Assembly (NCBI RefSeq): GCF_905397395.1
Contig: NZ_CAJPVH010000005.1
Location: 62,001-126,000, forward strand
Direction of reading: 5' to 3'
DNA: 64,000 nucleotides
DNA from: Cupriavidus campinensis
GTDB taxonomy: Bacteria; Pseudomonadota; Gammaproteobacteria; Burkholderiales; Burkholderiaceae
Below are positions 23,301 through 31,165 of this stretch, in pieces. The position numbers were made by a program, and so were the translations under genes. Position 1 is the first letter of the stretch. Every line of letters begins with the position of its first letter. The notes under the pieces were generated by a model. It made no database searches and had not been told where the DNA came from. It was given only the letters and a program-made list of their open reading frames with translations.

Positions 23301-25854
23301 GTTCGACGCGGCGAACCGCGTCGGCGATATTCCGTCCGGCGCATTCACGCGCAACAACCTGCTGTCGGACCTGCTTTTTGCCGGTGAGCCCCTGCCCGCG
23401 CTACAGAGCGAAGCCGAACGCGGCCTGGCGTATGCCCGACAGGTGCGCTTCGGCATTGCCATCGGCTTCAGCGAGACCCAGCTGGCGCTGATCCACATGC
23501 TGCGCGGCATCACCCCGACCTTCGGCTGCCTCGATGGCGAACACTTCAACGAAAGCCGCATCGAACAGCGCTTATCGACAGCGTCTCCGGTCTTCGCCTG
23601 CTGGTACTGGATCCGGAAACTCCAGGCGCGCTATCTTGCCGGCGACTGCGCAGCGGCGATGGAGGCCGCTGCCCATGCCAAGGCGCGGCTCTGGAGCTCG
23701 CACGCGTTCCTCGAGGAAGCCGAGTACTACCTCTACGGCGCGCTGGCCCGGGCTGACCTCTGCGGCACGCTCCCGGCCGGCGACCGACCGCCGCATCTGC
23801 ACATCCTGGCCGACCATCATCGTGAACTGCGGGTCTGGGCGGATCTCTGCCCCCAGAACTTCGCCTGCCACGCCGCGCTCGTGGCCGCCGAGATCGCCCG
23901 CGTCGAAGGCCGCGACATCGATGCGGAACACCGCTACGAGGAGGCCATCCGCGTGGCGCGCGACGACGGCTTCCTCAACATCGAAGCCCTGGCGAACGAA
24001 CTCGCGGCCCGTTTCTACGCGGCGCGCGGCTTTGAGAAGATCGCGCGGGCGTATCTGCGGGACGCCCACTACGGCTACCTGCGTTGGGGGGCGGATGGGA
24101 AGGCCCGCCAGCTCGAGGCACAGCATCCGTACCTGCGCGCGGAGGCCGCCACGCCCGGCGCGACGAACACGATGGCCACACCGGTCGACCAGCTGGACCT
24201 CGCCACCGTGATCAAGGTGACGCAGGCCGCCTCGGGCGAGATCGTGCTGGAAAAGCTGATCGACATGATCCTGCGCACCGCCATCGAACAGGCCGGGGCG
24301 GAACGCGGCCTGTTGATCCTGTCAGACGGCGGCGCACAGCGGATTGCCGCGGAAGCCACCAGCGACGCGACCCGCCTGCATCCGCACGATGTGCCGGTCA
24401 GCGCGGCGATCCTGCCGGCGTCCGTGCTCAACCACGTGATGCGCACGCGGGAGCCCCTCTTTCTGGACGACGCTGCGGCCGAACCGCCCTATGCCGCCGA
24501 CCCGTACATCCGCCAGCATCGCGCCCGCTCCATCCTCTGCGTGCCGCTGATGACCCAGGCCAAGCTCACGGGCGCGCTCTACCTCGAGAACAATCTGGCG
24601 GCACGGGTATTCAGTCCGTCACGCATTGCGGTATTGCGGCTGGTGGCCTCACAGGCCGCGATCTCGCTGGAGAACGCGCGCCTGTATCGCGACGTTGCCG
24701 AGCGCGAGGCCAGGATCCGGCGGCTTGTGGAGGCCAATATCATCGGCATCGCCGTCTGGCGCGACGATGGAGAGATCCTGGAAGCCAACGACGCGTTTCT
24801 TCACATGGTGGGATACGCGCGGACGGATCTGGTCTCGGGCCACTTCCGCTGGCGGGACCTGACGCCGCCGGACATGCAACAGGACACCGATCGAGCCGCG
24901 GCAGCGCTGATCCTGACGGGGCGCGTGCCGCCGCTGGAGACGGAGTACCTCTGCAAGGACGGCAGCCGGGTACCGGTCATCGTCGGCCTGGCGACGTTCG
25001 AACCCGGCGGGCGGGATGGCGTCGCCTTCGTGCTGGACCTGACCGAGCAGAAGCAGGCCGAAGACAGGGTGCGCGAGAGCGAACGGCGCTATCGCGAGGT
25101 GCAGACGGAACTGGCGCACGCCAACCGCGTGGCCACCATGGGGCAGCTCGCAGCCTCCATCGCGCATGAAGTGAATCAACCGATTGCCGCGACCGTGACC
25201 AACGCCCAGGCCGCGACGCGCTGGCTCAACCTGCCGCGCCCCGACCTCGACGAAGTCCGGCTCGCGCTGGAGCGCATCGTCAAGGATGCCAATCGCGCGG
25301 CGGATGTGCTCGGCCGGATTCGGCAAATGATCAGGAAGGCGCCGCCCGGCAAGGAACGGGTGGACATCAACGCCGCCATCCGCGAGGTGGTCGCGCTCAC
25401 CGGCGGCGAAGCGAGGCAGAGCCACGCCCGGGTGGAGATGCAGCTTGCGCGCGACCTGCCCGCCATCGAGGGCGAGCGCGTGGCGTTGCAGCAGGTGCTG
25501 CTCAACCTGATCGTCAATGCGATCGAGGCCATGCTTGGCGTCAGCGAGGCCGAACGGCATCTGCTGATTGCCACGGGCTATACGGCCGAAGGCTGCGTCC
25601 TCGTTACCGTGCGGGATTCCGGCCCGGGCTTCGGCAGCCTGAACCCTGCCGGCATATTTGCGCCCTTCTATACCACCAAGCCCTCTGGCCTGGGCATGGG
25701 GTTGTCCATCTGCCAGTCGATCATCGACGCGCACGGCGGCCGGCTATGGGCCAGCGAGCACGCACCGCGCGGCGCCCTCATCCAGTTCACGGTGCCCGTG
25801 CAGTCCGGAGCGTCGCGAATGCCTTGCCTTCAGGACCCGCCGAACCAGTTGTAG
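20320..25854 (+). CDS. Giant hybrid: Ser/Thr kinase-like + AAA ATPase + GAF + PAS + histidine kinase
   Basis: 1844 residues. Residues 1-270 resemble a protein kinase C-lobe: HKDLKP at 121-126, APEQTGRMNRSIDSRSDLYAFG, but the DFG position reads GFG (142-144) and the usual HRDLKPxN asparagine is histidine, and no glycine loop is seen. Residues 290-700 form an AAA/STAND ATPase (Walker A GYSGIGKS 324-331, Walker B FLDD 452-455). A helical TPR-like region follows, then GAF (about 1296-1455), PAS (about 1463-1580), HisKA with His1616 (SIAHEVNQP) and the ATPase domain (Asn1733, DSGPGFG, GLGMGLSIC). It has no transmembrane segment, so it senses a cytosolic signal. No response regulator is adjacent; the FixJ-like one at 57547 is a candidate partner. 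Confidence 0.9.
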   Translation: MGNGLQILWDDGERVFYRGRRPDEAGGDFLLARPAAEQPSPASLDRLGHEYRLKDELDSAWAIRPLELVREAGQTVLVLEDPGGEPLSRLLGAPMEIGAFLRHAVHIASALCGLHQRGLLHKDLKPTHIVVNCADGQARLTGFGLASRLPRERQAPKPPETIAGTLAYMAPEQTGRMNRSIDSRSDLYAFGVTLYQMLTGALPFTATDPMEWIHCHIAKMPVSPRARQETVPATISRIVMKLLAKTAEERYQTAVGLEHDLRRCLEDWERQRRIEDFPLDAHGTHDRLLIPEKLYGREHEVRTLIDAFNRVVGTGTPELVLVSGYSGIGKSSVVNELHRALVPPRALFASGKFDQYKRDIPYATLVQAFQGLVRMLLGKSDAELERWRSALLAALGPNAGLMTDLIPELKLIIGEPPPVPELEPQQAQRRFLLVFRAFLGAFARPEHPLALFLDDLQWLDAATLDLIEDLLTHADLRYLLLVGAYRDNEVGAAHPLTGKLQAIRNAGARVDDIQLAPLASAHISQLLAEALHGEPARIEPLAQLVHEKTAGNPFFVIRFLHALVDEDLLTPDHATRQWRWDPARIHAKGYTDNVVALLVGKLAKLPAPTQQALQQLSCLGNAAEITTLAAVLGMPEVQIHTVLWEAIRQELVIRQETTYAFVHDRVHEAAYTLIPEALRSEAHLRIGRLLAARTPPAQRDEAIFEIVGHLNRGAALITACAEREQLAEFNLLAGQRAKASTAYASAVAYLGAGASLLQDGGWQHHYDLMFALESNRAQCEFLIGQLTAAETRFMTLAERAVNVVERLEIACWQMDLYLILGQGDRAVADCLALLRQVGIEWSPQPDEIAVRHEYARIWSLLGDRPIETLIDLPPMEDPVALATIQALAKLSSPALHTAREDGNLAWLTICKAISLSLEHGNTDASCVAYTNFARVTGRIFGDYQAGFRFGELGCQLVERRGLKRYEARTYLSFSVFVARWSQPVRTCGEQLQRAFDAANRVGDIPSGAFTRNNLLSDLLFAGEPLPALQSEAERGLAYARQVRFGIAIGFSETQLALIHMLRGITPTFGCLDGEHFNESRIEQRLSTASPVFACWYWIRKLQARYLAGDCAAAMEAAAHAKARLWSSHAFLEEAEYYLYGALARADLCGTLPAGDRPPHLHILADHHRELRVWADLCPQNFACHAALVAAEIARVEGRDIDAEHRYEEAIRVARDDGFLNIEALANELAARFYAARGFEKIARAYLRDAHYGYLRWGADGKARQLEAQHPYLRAEAATPGATNTMATPVDQLDLATVIKVTQAASGEIVLEKLIDMILRTAIEQAGAERGLLILSDGGAQRIAAEATSDATRLHPHDVPVSAAILPASVLNHVMRTREPLFLDDAAAEPPYAADPYIRQHRARSILCVPLMTQAKLTGALYLENNLAARVFSPSRIAVLRLVASQAAISLENARLYRDVAEREARIRRLVEANIIGIAVWRDDGEILEANDAFLHMVGYARTDLVSGHFRWRDLTPPDMQQDTDRAAAALILTGRVPPLETEYLCKDGSRVPVIVGLATFEPGGRDGVAFVLDLTEQKQAEDRVRESERRYREVQTELAHANRVATMGQLAASIAHEVNQPIAATVTNAQAATRWLNLPRPDLDEVRLALERIVKDANRAADVLGRIRQMIRKAPPGKERVDINAAIREVVALTGGEARQSHARVEMQLARDLPAIEGERVALQQVLLNLIVNAIEAMLGVSEAERHLLIATGYTAEGCVLVTVRDSGPGFGSLNPAGIFAPFYTTKPSGLGMGLSICQSIIDAHGGRLWASEHAPRGALIQFTVPVQSGASRMPCLQDPPNQL

Positions 25855-25877
25855 CCCTGATCCTTGCCGGGCGACAG

Positions 25878-26690
25878 CTAGCCTGCCGCCACGATTACAT
25901 GGGCCTGGATCTTCCCGGCCACGGGACCGTCGCCATGGCGGCTGGCAATCGCCTCGGCCGCCCGGTCCGTAGCGTGTTGCAGCAGGCTGGCGTCCCGCAC
26001 CTCTATCTCGTTCCGTAGCGGCGTGCCCAGGCAATAGGCGGCGGCGACGTCGCGCGCCGAGTTCGCGCGGCTCAGCTTCTCGCGGGTCTCGATCTGGACG
26101 CCGGCGAACCCGGCGCGGGCCAACTCCTCCCGGATCAGCGCGACATCGTGATAGCCATGCGGCGTACGCGCGAGGAATCTCGGCGGGTCGTGCGGGAACA
26201 CCGTGGCAACGGCTTCGGTAACGTCATTGGCAAAGACATTCTCTTCGATGCGATCCCAGACATTGAAGATGAAACGCCCGCCCGGCCTCAGCACGCGACG
26301 CGCCTCGGCATAGCCGGCGACCCGATCGGGAAAGAACATCGCGCCGAACTGGCAACAGACAGCGTCGAATGACGCCGCCTCGAACGGAAGGTTGAGCGCG
26401 TCCGCCTGCTTCCATTCGATGCGGCTGTCGGGCCCTTGCCGGCTGGCGGCATAGTCGAGCATGGGCTGGTTGAGGTCGGTCACCACATAGCGCGCGCCGG
26501 CGCCCAGCTTGGGCGCAAGCGCGCGCGTGACCACGCCGCTGCCGGCTGCCGTCTCCAGCACCGCGCCGGGCGGGGCGGCCGCAACCAGCGCGGCCAGATC
26601 GGCGGCATAGGTCTCGAAGATCAACGGAACCATGAACGTGTCGTAGAACCTCGGGATCGTGCCCGCAAACACTTGATCGCAATCCGTCAT
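25878..26690 (-). CDS. Class I SAM-dependent methyltransferase
   Basis: 270 residues. The SAM-binding motif I is VLETAAGSGVVT, motif II contains VVTDLNQPMLDYA, and the post-motifs ADALNLPFEAASFDAVCCQFGAMFFPD and VLRPGGRFIFNVWD are typical of UbiE/Coq5-like enzymes. The N-terminus (IPRFYDTFMVPLIFETYAADLAAL) is common among small-molecule methyltransferases of this branch. It converges on the hybrid kinase gene with 23 bp between. The substrate is unknown and no pathway context is visible. Confidence 0.88.
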   Translation of the reverse strand: MTDCDQVFAGTIPRFYDTFMVPLIFETYAADLAALVAAAPPGAVLETAAGSGVVTRALAPKLGAGARYVVTDLNQPMLDYAASRQGPDSRIEWKQADALNLPFEAASFDAVCCQFGAMFFPDRVAGYAEARRVLRPGGRFIFNVWDRIEENVFANDVTEAVATVFPHDPPRFLARTPHGYHDVALIREELARAGFAGVQIETREKLSRANSARDVAAAYCLGTPLRNEIEVRDASLLQHATDRAAEAIASRHGDGPVAGKIQAHVIVAAG

Positions 26691-26916
26691 GATTCCCCCT
26701 TGAAAGCGCTTGATCGTGCGCTTGCCGATGCCTCCGCGCGCCTAAAGTGGATCGCGCTGCGCTGCAACCGCCCACCAGTCTCCTGCATCGTGATCGCGCA
26801 AGAAATCCATGCGAACCCGAAAATCGCGCCGGCCGTACACGCGCATGCTGGCATCAGACGCTGAGAAGCGTCGTGGATCCATCCGGATCCACCCGTTAGT
26901 TCGCAAGGAGCACATC

Positions 26917-27378
26917 ATGAAAACACTTGTACGACTCACCGGCCTGGCCCTTGTCGCCCTGCCCGCGCTGGCCTTTGCACAAAGCACTCCGGGCCCGGTT
27001 ACCCGCGCGGAAGTGCGCGCGGACCTCATCCGTGTAGAGAAAGCCGGTTACAACCCGTTCGGCAACACCAACAACTATCCCGCCGATATCCAGGCGGCGG
27101 AGGCCAAGGTGGCTGCGCAGCAAGGCACGCCGGCCATCCAGCCGGAAACCCGCGCTGAAGTCCGGCAGGATCTGGTGCAGGTGGAAAAGGCCGGATACGA
27201 TCCGTTCCGCGTCGGCAGCACGTATCCGGCCAAACTCCAGGCCGCCGAGGCACGCGTAGCAGCCGGCACAACCACCGCCTCGCCCACGCCGGCACAGAAG
27301 CCGATGGCAACGATGGCCGCTGCATCGGCAATCCCGCGCATTGACCGGCCCCGCAATGCGTTCTTCGACGGCGCTTGA
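26917..27378 (+). CDS. DUF4148 family secreted protein with two repeats
   Basis: 153 residues. A signal peptide ends at ALAFAQ. Two copies of a 40-residue DUF4148 repeat follow: TRAEVRADLIRVEKAGYNPF with a YPADIQAAEAKVAA tail, and TRAEVRQDLVQVEKAGYDPF with YPAKLQAAEARVAA. DUF4148 is a Burkholderiales-typical family of small periplasmic proteins of unknown function. Ribosome site AAGGAG precedes the ATG. The tail is Ala/Thr/Pro-rich. Confidence 0.9.
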   Translation: MKTLVRLTGLALVALPALAFAQSTPGPVTRAEVRADLIRVEKAGYNPFGNTNNYPADIQAAEAKVAAQQGTPAIQPETRAEVRQDLVQVEKAGYDPFRVGSTYPAKLQAAEARVAAGTTTASPTPAQKPMATMAAASAIPRIDRPRNAFFDGA

Positions 27379-27399
27379 CGATGCAGGCATGTCCAGGCC

Positions 27400-28047
27400 C
27401 TAGCGCAGCCCGCCCCAGTGGTTGGTCACGCGCAGCAGCGAGGCATGCGGGCCGAATTCGCCGAGCCCTGTGGATAGCTGCTCGGCTGCCTCGCACACGG
27501 CTGCGGCCAAATCGCGCAAACGCGTGGGCCGCAGCCGTGTGTCCGGTCCGGAAATACCAACCGCCGCAATGACCGCGCCCGTTCCATCGAAAATGGGCGC
27601 GGCCAGTCCGTTCACGCCCGGGCGCCATTCGCCCCGATTGATGGCGTACCCCAGGCGACGGACCTGCTGCATCGATGCCGTGATGCCGTGATGCCGGCCC
27701 CCTTCGGCCTGCGCGAGAATCGCCGGCCACAGCGGCACGGACGGATGCACGCGGGACTGCAAGTGTGCATCGTCGAAATCCAGCATATGTGACGCCGTGC
27801 CGTTCACCAACGCGGCCTCCCGGGCGCCATCCTGCCGCACTACGCGCTGCAGATCGGCATTGCGCAGCCCTTCCGACACAGCCTTGGACGGGCGCTGCAC
27901 GATCGCGTCCGGCGTACCGCCCGGCGGGAATCCCACCACGAGCTTGATCGGGCGATCCGGATACTGGCACGGGAACGGACGGGAGGAGGGATTCGTGTCG
28001 CCTTGCGCGAAAGGCGGCGAAGGCGGCGAAGGCGGCGAAGGCGGCAC
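27400..28047 (-). pseudogene. In-frame mosaic of Bug, MmgE/PrpD and IclR fragments
   Basis: One open frame of 215 codons joins pieces of three unrelated families. Codons 27-65 read like the start of a mature Bug protein (YPDRPIKLVVGFPPGGTPDAIV). Codons 73-117 are an MmgE/PrpD fragment (AALVNGTASHMLDFDDAHLQ, then HPSVPLWPAILAQAE). Codons 126-195 are the C-terminal effector domain of an IclR regulator (RRLGYAINRGEWRPGVNGLA, then VGISGPDTRLRP). No piece is complete and no functional fusion of this sort is known to me, so this is best read as a deletion remnant of a Bug-PrpD-IclR locus. The frame starts in a 9-bp tandem repeat that gives PPSPPS repeats. Confidence 0.7.
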
Positions 28048-28055
28048 AGGCGGCG
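28011..28055. repeat. 9-bp tandem repeat, about five copies
   Basis: The unit AAGGCGGCG occurs three times exactly (28011-28037), then twice with one change each (28038-28055). It lies at the 5' end of the mosaic pseudogene and may mark the slippage or recombination point. Confidence 0.8.
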
Positions 28056-28095
28056 GGAGATTGACGGACTAGTGTGCCCGTCTCCCGCCTGATCA

Positions 28096-28116
28096 GCCAC
28101 CGCGTTGCGCGGTGGC
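28096..28116 (-). terminator. Hairpin downstream of the CsgG-like lipoprotein gene
   Basis: GCCACCGCG-TTG-CGCGGTGGC is a perfect 9-bp stem with a 3-nt loop, 20 bp past the stop at 28137. No T run follows, so its strength as a terminator is uncertain. Confidence 0.4.
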
Positions 28117-28136
28117 CGGGGGCACTGCCAAGACGA

Positions 28137-28967
28137 TTAAGAGCCGACCTTCAGGCGGCCGCCGCGTCCCAGTCCGCCCTTCACTTCCTGCGCCTTGTAG
28201 TTGCGCAGCGAGACCACCATGTTGTTGTAGGCGTCCATGAACGCTGCAACCGTGGCCTTGCCTTCCGGCGTGCGGGAGAAGCCGCCAAGCCCGCCAGCCG
28301 CACCGCCGCCAAAGGCGCCCATGGCGGCACCAAAGTTGGTGGCCGTGGCGTTGCCTTCGGAGATGGACAGCTGCACGCCCGAGCGGATGTCGAACATCGT
28401 CAGCGTCACGACCGATGCCTTGCTTTGCATGGCACCGCCAACCAGTGCGCCGGCGGCGCCAAACAGGCTGCCCACACCGGCAGCCAGCTGGCCCGTGGCG
28501 TCGTTGTCGATGATGATGGCCGGCTCCATGTAGAAGTCGGCGGCCACGCGCTGGCCCTTCTGCTGCTTCGAACCAGCCCGGAACTCGCCCGAATTGCGCT
28601 GCTTGTCGGTGATCGACGACAGCTTGCTCTCGGTGCGATTGTTGCCGACAGACGTAATCACGAAGCAGTTCGACTGCTGCACGGCCAGGCGGATCAGCGG
28701 CTCGATAGTCGTGATCTTGGTCGTGGCGCCGAAGCTTGCGTACCACTCCTTGCCACGGCCATCATCCACGGCGAGCGTGCCCAGGGGCGCGTCGCAGCGC
28801 TCCAGCGACGGATTGGCATTCACGCTGCTTGCGCCGCCCGCGGCGCCGGTGGCGGCCGTCGGTGCCGTGCCAGTGGAGATGCTACCGCCGGCGCCCGGCA
28901 TGGCACAGCCAGCCAGAACCAGGGACGCGGCCAGTGCGGCCAAGCGCAAAGAAGTCTTCTTGGGCAT
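28137..28967 (-). CDS. Lipoprotein, CsgG/HfaB-like
   Basis: 276 residues. A lipobox LVLAGC at residues 15-20 ends the signal peptide. The body resembles CsgG/HfaB-type lipoproteins (a long stretch ITTIEPLIRLAVQQSNCFVI, GSKQQKGQRVAADFYMEPAI, and Gly-rich AAGVGSLFGAAGALVGGAM followed by ASVVTLTMFDIRSGVQLSISEGNA). CsgG proteins form outer-membrane secretion channels or anchor surface structures, but here no curli genes are present. It probably forms an operon with the Sel1-repeat lipoprotein gene, which starts upstream and ends 48 bp before this start. Confidence 0.75.
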   Translation of the reverse strand: MPKKTSLRLAALAASLVLAGCAMPGAGGSISTGTAPTAATGAAGGASSVNANPSLERCDAPLGTLAVDDGRGKEWYASFGATTKITTIEPLIRLAVQQSNCFVITSVGNNRTESKLSSITDKQRNSGEFRAGSKQQKGQRVAADFYMEPAIIIDNDATGQLAAGVGSLFGAAGALVGGAMQSKASVVTLTMFDIRSGVQLSISEGNATATNFGAAMGAFGGGAAGGLGGFSRTPEGKATVAAFMDAYNNMVVSLRNYKAQEVKGGLGRGGRLKVGS

Positions 28968-29015
28968 GAAATCGCCTGTTGTTGGAAGTGATGGAAAGAG
29001 GAGGAGGGGGCGGGC

Positions 29016-29615
29016 TTAGCGCAGATACCAGCCGGAAGGGCCCCAGACCCAGTAATACGGGTAGCTGCTGTACCACGCGTACCAAGACTTGCGATACGCC
29101 TCGCGTACCTGGTACAGACTCTGTTCGTCCTTCTTGGCGGCCTGAGCTTGCGGGATCAGGTCGCGGGCTTCCTTGCTGCCCTTGGAGGCGGCACGGGTCA
29201 GCCAGGCCTCGGCTTCCGCCGGGTCCGCGCCCATTTCCTCAAAGCCCATCAGATAAATTCGCCCAAGCGCCAGCTGGGCCTGCACGTGGCCGTTGTCGCC
29301 GGCCTTGCGCATCCACTCGAGGGCTTGATAGCTGTTGCGCTCCACGCCGTCGCCGCGCAGCAGGCGCAGGCCCAAGTCATAGGCCGCGTTGGGATTGCGT
29401 TCCGCCACTTCGGTCAGGGCCTGCATGCGGCGCTCGGCCTCGATATCGACGGGCGCGCCCTGGAATGTGGTCAGGCGTCGGTCCTGCTCGGCGCAGGCAT
29501 TGCCGTTGCACACGCGCACCGTTGGCGAGCGGGACAACTGCCCTTCCGCCGTCTGCCCGGCGCATCCCGCCAGGCTCAAAACTGTCACGAACACCAAAGA
29601 AACGGAAACACGCAT
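29016..29615 (-). CDS. Sel1/TPR-repeat lipoprotein
   Basis: 199 residues. The lipobox LSLAGC is at residues 13-18. Two Sel1-like repeats follow (AAYDLGLRLLRGDGVERNSYQALEWMRKAG and AQLALGRIYLMGFEEMGADPAEAEAWLTRAA). The C-terminus is Tyr/Trp-rich (YSSYPYYWVWGPSGWYLR), which may interact with the membrane or a partner. Sel1 repeats mediate protein contacts. It probably works with the CsgG-like lipoprotein encoded downstream. A similar pair is common beside CsgG-like genes (from memory, not checked). Confidence 0.82.
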   Translation of the reverse strand: MRVSVSLVFVTVLSLAGCAGQTAEGQLSRSPTVRVCNGNACAEQDRRLTTFQGAPVDIEAERRMQALTEVAERNPNAAYDLGLRLLRGDGVERNSYQALEWMRKAGDNGHVQAQLALGRIYLMGFEEMGADPAEAEAWLTRAASKGSKEARDLIPQAQAAKKDEQSLYQVREAYRKSWYAWYSSYPYYWVWGPSGWYLR

Positions 29616-29860
29616 GGCAACCCCACCCCGAACATATTTATTTTTTTTGCAATGCCTCGAATACTTAGCTTTGTAAGTAAACGTGTAGATTGTAACGGCA
29701 TTGTATGTGGGGATTGCAACACACCGTAATACGAATCAGTAATTTTGTTGCGTCACGGACACGTTCTTACTGGGGTAAACCCTATAAGAAAGGCAGGAAG
29801 CAGGGCCTCCCGCCGCCCGATCAGTCGTGTACGGGATGTGAGCGATGAACGTGCCCGATG
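29616..29860. other. AT-rich intergenic region, no gene seen
   Basis: This 245-bp stretch is clearly more AT-rich than its surroundings, with an 8-T run near 29640 and several TTTAC/TACAA stretches. It must hold the promoter of the Sel1 gene and the 3' end of the outer-membrane protein transcript. The low GC may indicate an old insertion. Confidence 0.4.
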
Positions 29861-31054
29861 TCAGAACGCCTCGTTGATCTGGAAATACACGCCTTTCGTA
29901 TTGCGCCCCACCCCGGCATCGAAGCGAACGTTGACCCGGGGCTTGAACTCGAAGCGGTAGCCGATACCGCCGTTCGGCAGCCAGTGCCCCCGGAACAGCG
30001 CCCCCACATTGGGACTGACCGCCCCGGTGCCGAGCCAGAAGACCATGCCCTGCCGCCCGGCGATGTGCCAGCGGTACTCGGCCTGCACCCCGGCCATGAC
30101 CTTGTCCCGGAACTGACCCGAGAAGTAGCCGCGCATCCGCTTGTTGTTGCCGAGGGTCGCCATCATGTCCCACGGCACATCGCCCCAGTTCATGTTGGCG
30201 TAGGCGTCGAAGGCCAGCACATCGCGCTCGCGCATGCGGAAGTACTTGTTGAACGTGAGTTCCACGTTCTCCATATTGGTATCGCTGCCAAGTCCGCGGC
30301 GGTAGACGGTGACGTTGGCCAGCAGCGATTCGCCCCGGTAAGGATTGGGGATGAAGTCGCGCGTGTCGTACGAGAAATGCGCGCTGACCCCGGAGCTGAG
30401 CACGCGTGGGCCGTGGGGATCGGTTGCCAGCTTGCTGTCGGCACCGCGCTCCAGCTTCACCGCATCGTCGTACTGCAAGCTCCACCCCGCCCCTACGTAG
30501 ACGTTGGGGCGTACCCGCATCATGATCTTCGGCTGGAGCACCACCTCCTTGCGCGTGTACGCCTCCTTGTTGGCACTGTCGATGGCGCTGCCGTAGCCGA
30601 TGCCCCAGTAGGCAGTGGGCATGTTGATGAGATCCGCCTCGATGAGAAAGCGGTAGCTGTCGTCGGCAAAGAACGTGTTGTTCTCGATCGAGATGCCGTA
30701 GGCGCCCTTGACGGTGCCGAAGCCGCGAATCGACAGTGTGGACAGTTGCGTCTCCTGCGCGGCGTTGGCCGGCTTGTAGAGGCCGATTGCCGCCGCGCCG
30801 ATGCCGAAGCCCGTTTCCGGGTTATAGAACGGTCCCGGCAGCACGCCCCAGTCGATGCCCTGGCTCACGTCCACGGCGTCCGATGCGCCGAGCTTGGTGA
30901 GTATCCTGTCGATCCAGCCCTGCTTTTCCTCCGCGCTCGCCGCGCCCTCCACGGCTTCCACCGGCTCGTCCGCCTGCCCGGGCGGGGCCGCACCTGCCAG
31001 GCCAATCGACACACACATCGACACAAACCAGCGGCGGGAAGGCGTCGATTTCAT
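29861..31054 (-). CDS. Outer-membrane beta-barrel protein, BamA/Omp85-like C-terminal domain
   Basis: 397 residues. A signal peptide ends near PGQADEP. The body is a chain of amphipathic beta strands, with DTRDFIPNPYRGESLLANVT and a RMRGYFSGQFRDK segment corresponding to the VRGF/Y motif of Omp85-type barrels, and it ends in phenylalanine, the usual C-terminal residue of outer-membrane barrels. No POTRA domains are present and about 60 residues precede the barrel. It resembles the surface-antigen family (PF01103). Role and partners are unknown; the divergent neighbour is a MipA/OmpV protein. Confidence 0.82.
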   Translation of the reverse strand: MKSTPSRRWFVSMCVSIGLAGAAPPGQADEPVEAVEGAASAEEKQGWIDRILTKLGASDAVDVSQGIDWGVLPGPFYNPETGFGIGAAAIGLYKPANAAQETQLSTLSIRGFGTVKGAYGISIENNTFFADDSYRFLIEADLINMPTAYWGIGYGSAIDSANKEAYTRKEVVLQPKIMMRVRPNVYVGAGWSLQYDDAVKLERGADSKLATDPHGPRVLSSGVSAHFSYDTRDFIPNPYRGESLLANVTVYRRGLGSDTNMENVELTFNKYFRMRERDVLAFDAYANMNWGDVPWDMMATLGNNKRMRGYFSGQFRDKVMAGVQAEYRWHIAGRQGMVFWLGTGAVSPNVGALFRGHWLPNGGIGYRFEFKPRVNVRFDAGVGRNTKGVYFQINEAF

Positions 31055-31165
31055 TTAACGGGCCGCCCGAAAAGACTGACTTCTCTTGCCGGCCGGGCGC
31101 TTGCACAATCCGCAGATGGCCAGTCCCGCGTGCCTGCGCGGGTTCGCCGCAAGGAGACTCTTACG

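Noticed and set aside
28011-28055. CRISPR array
   Set aside because: Units are contiguous 9-mers without spacers; a simple tandem repeat.
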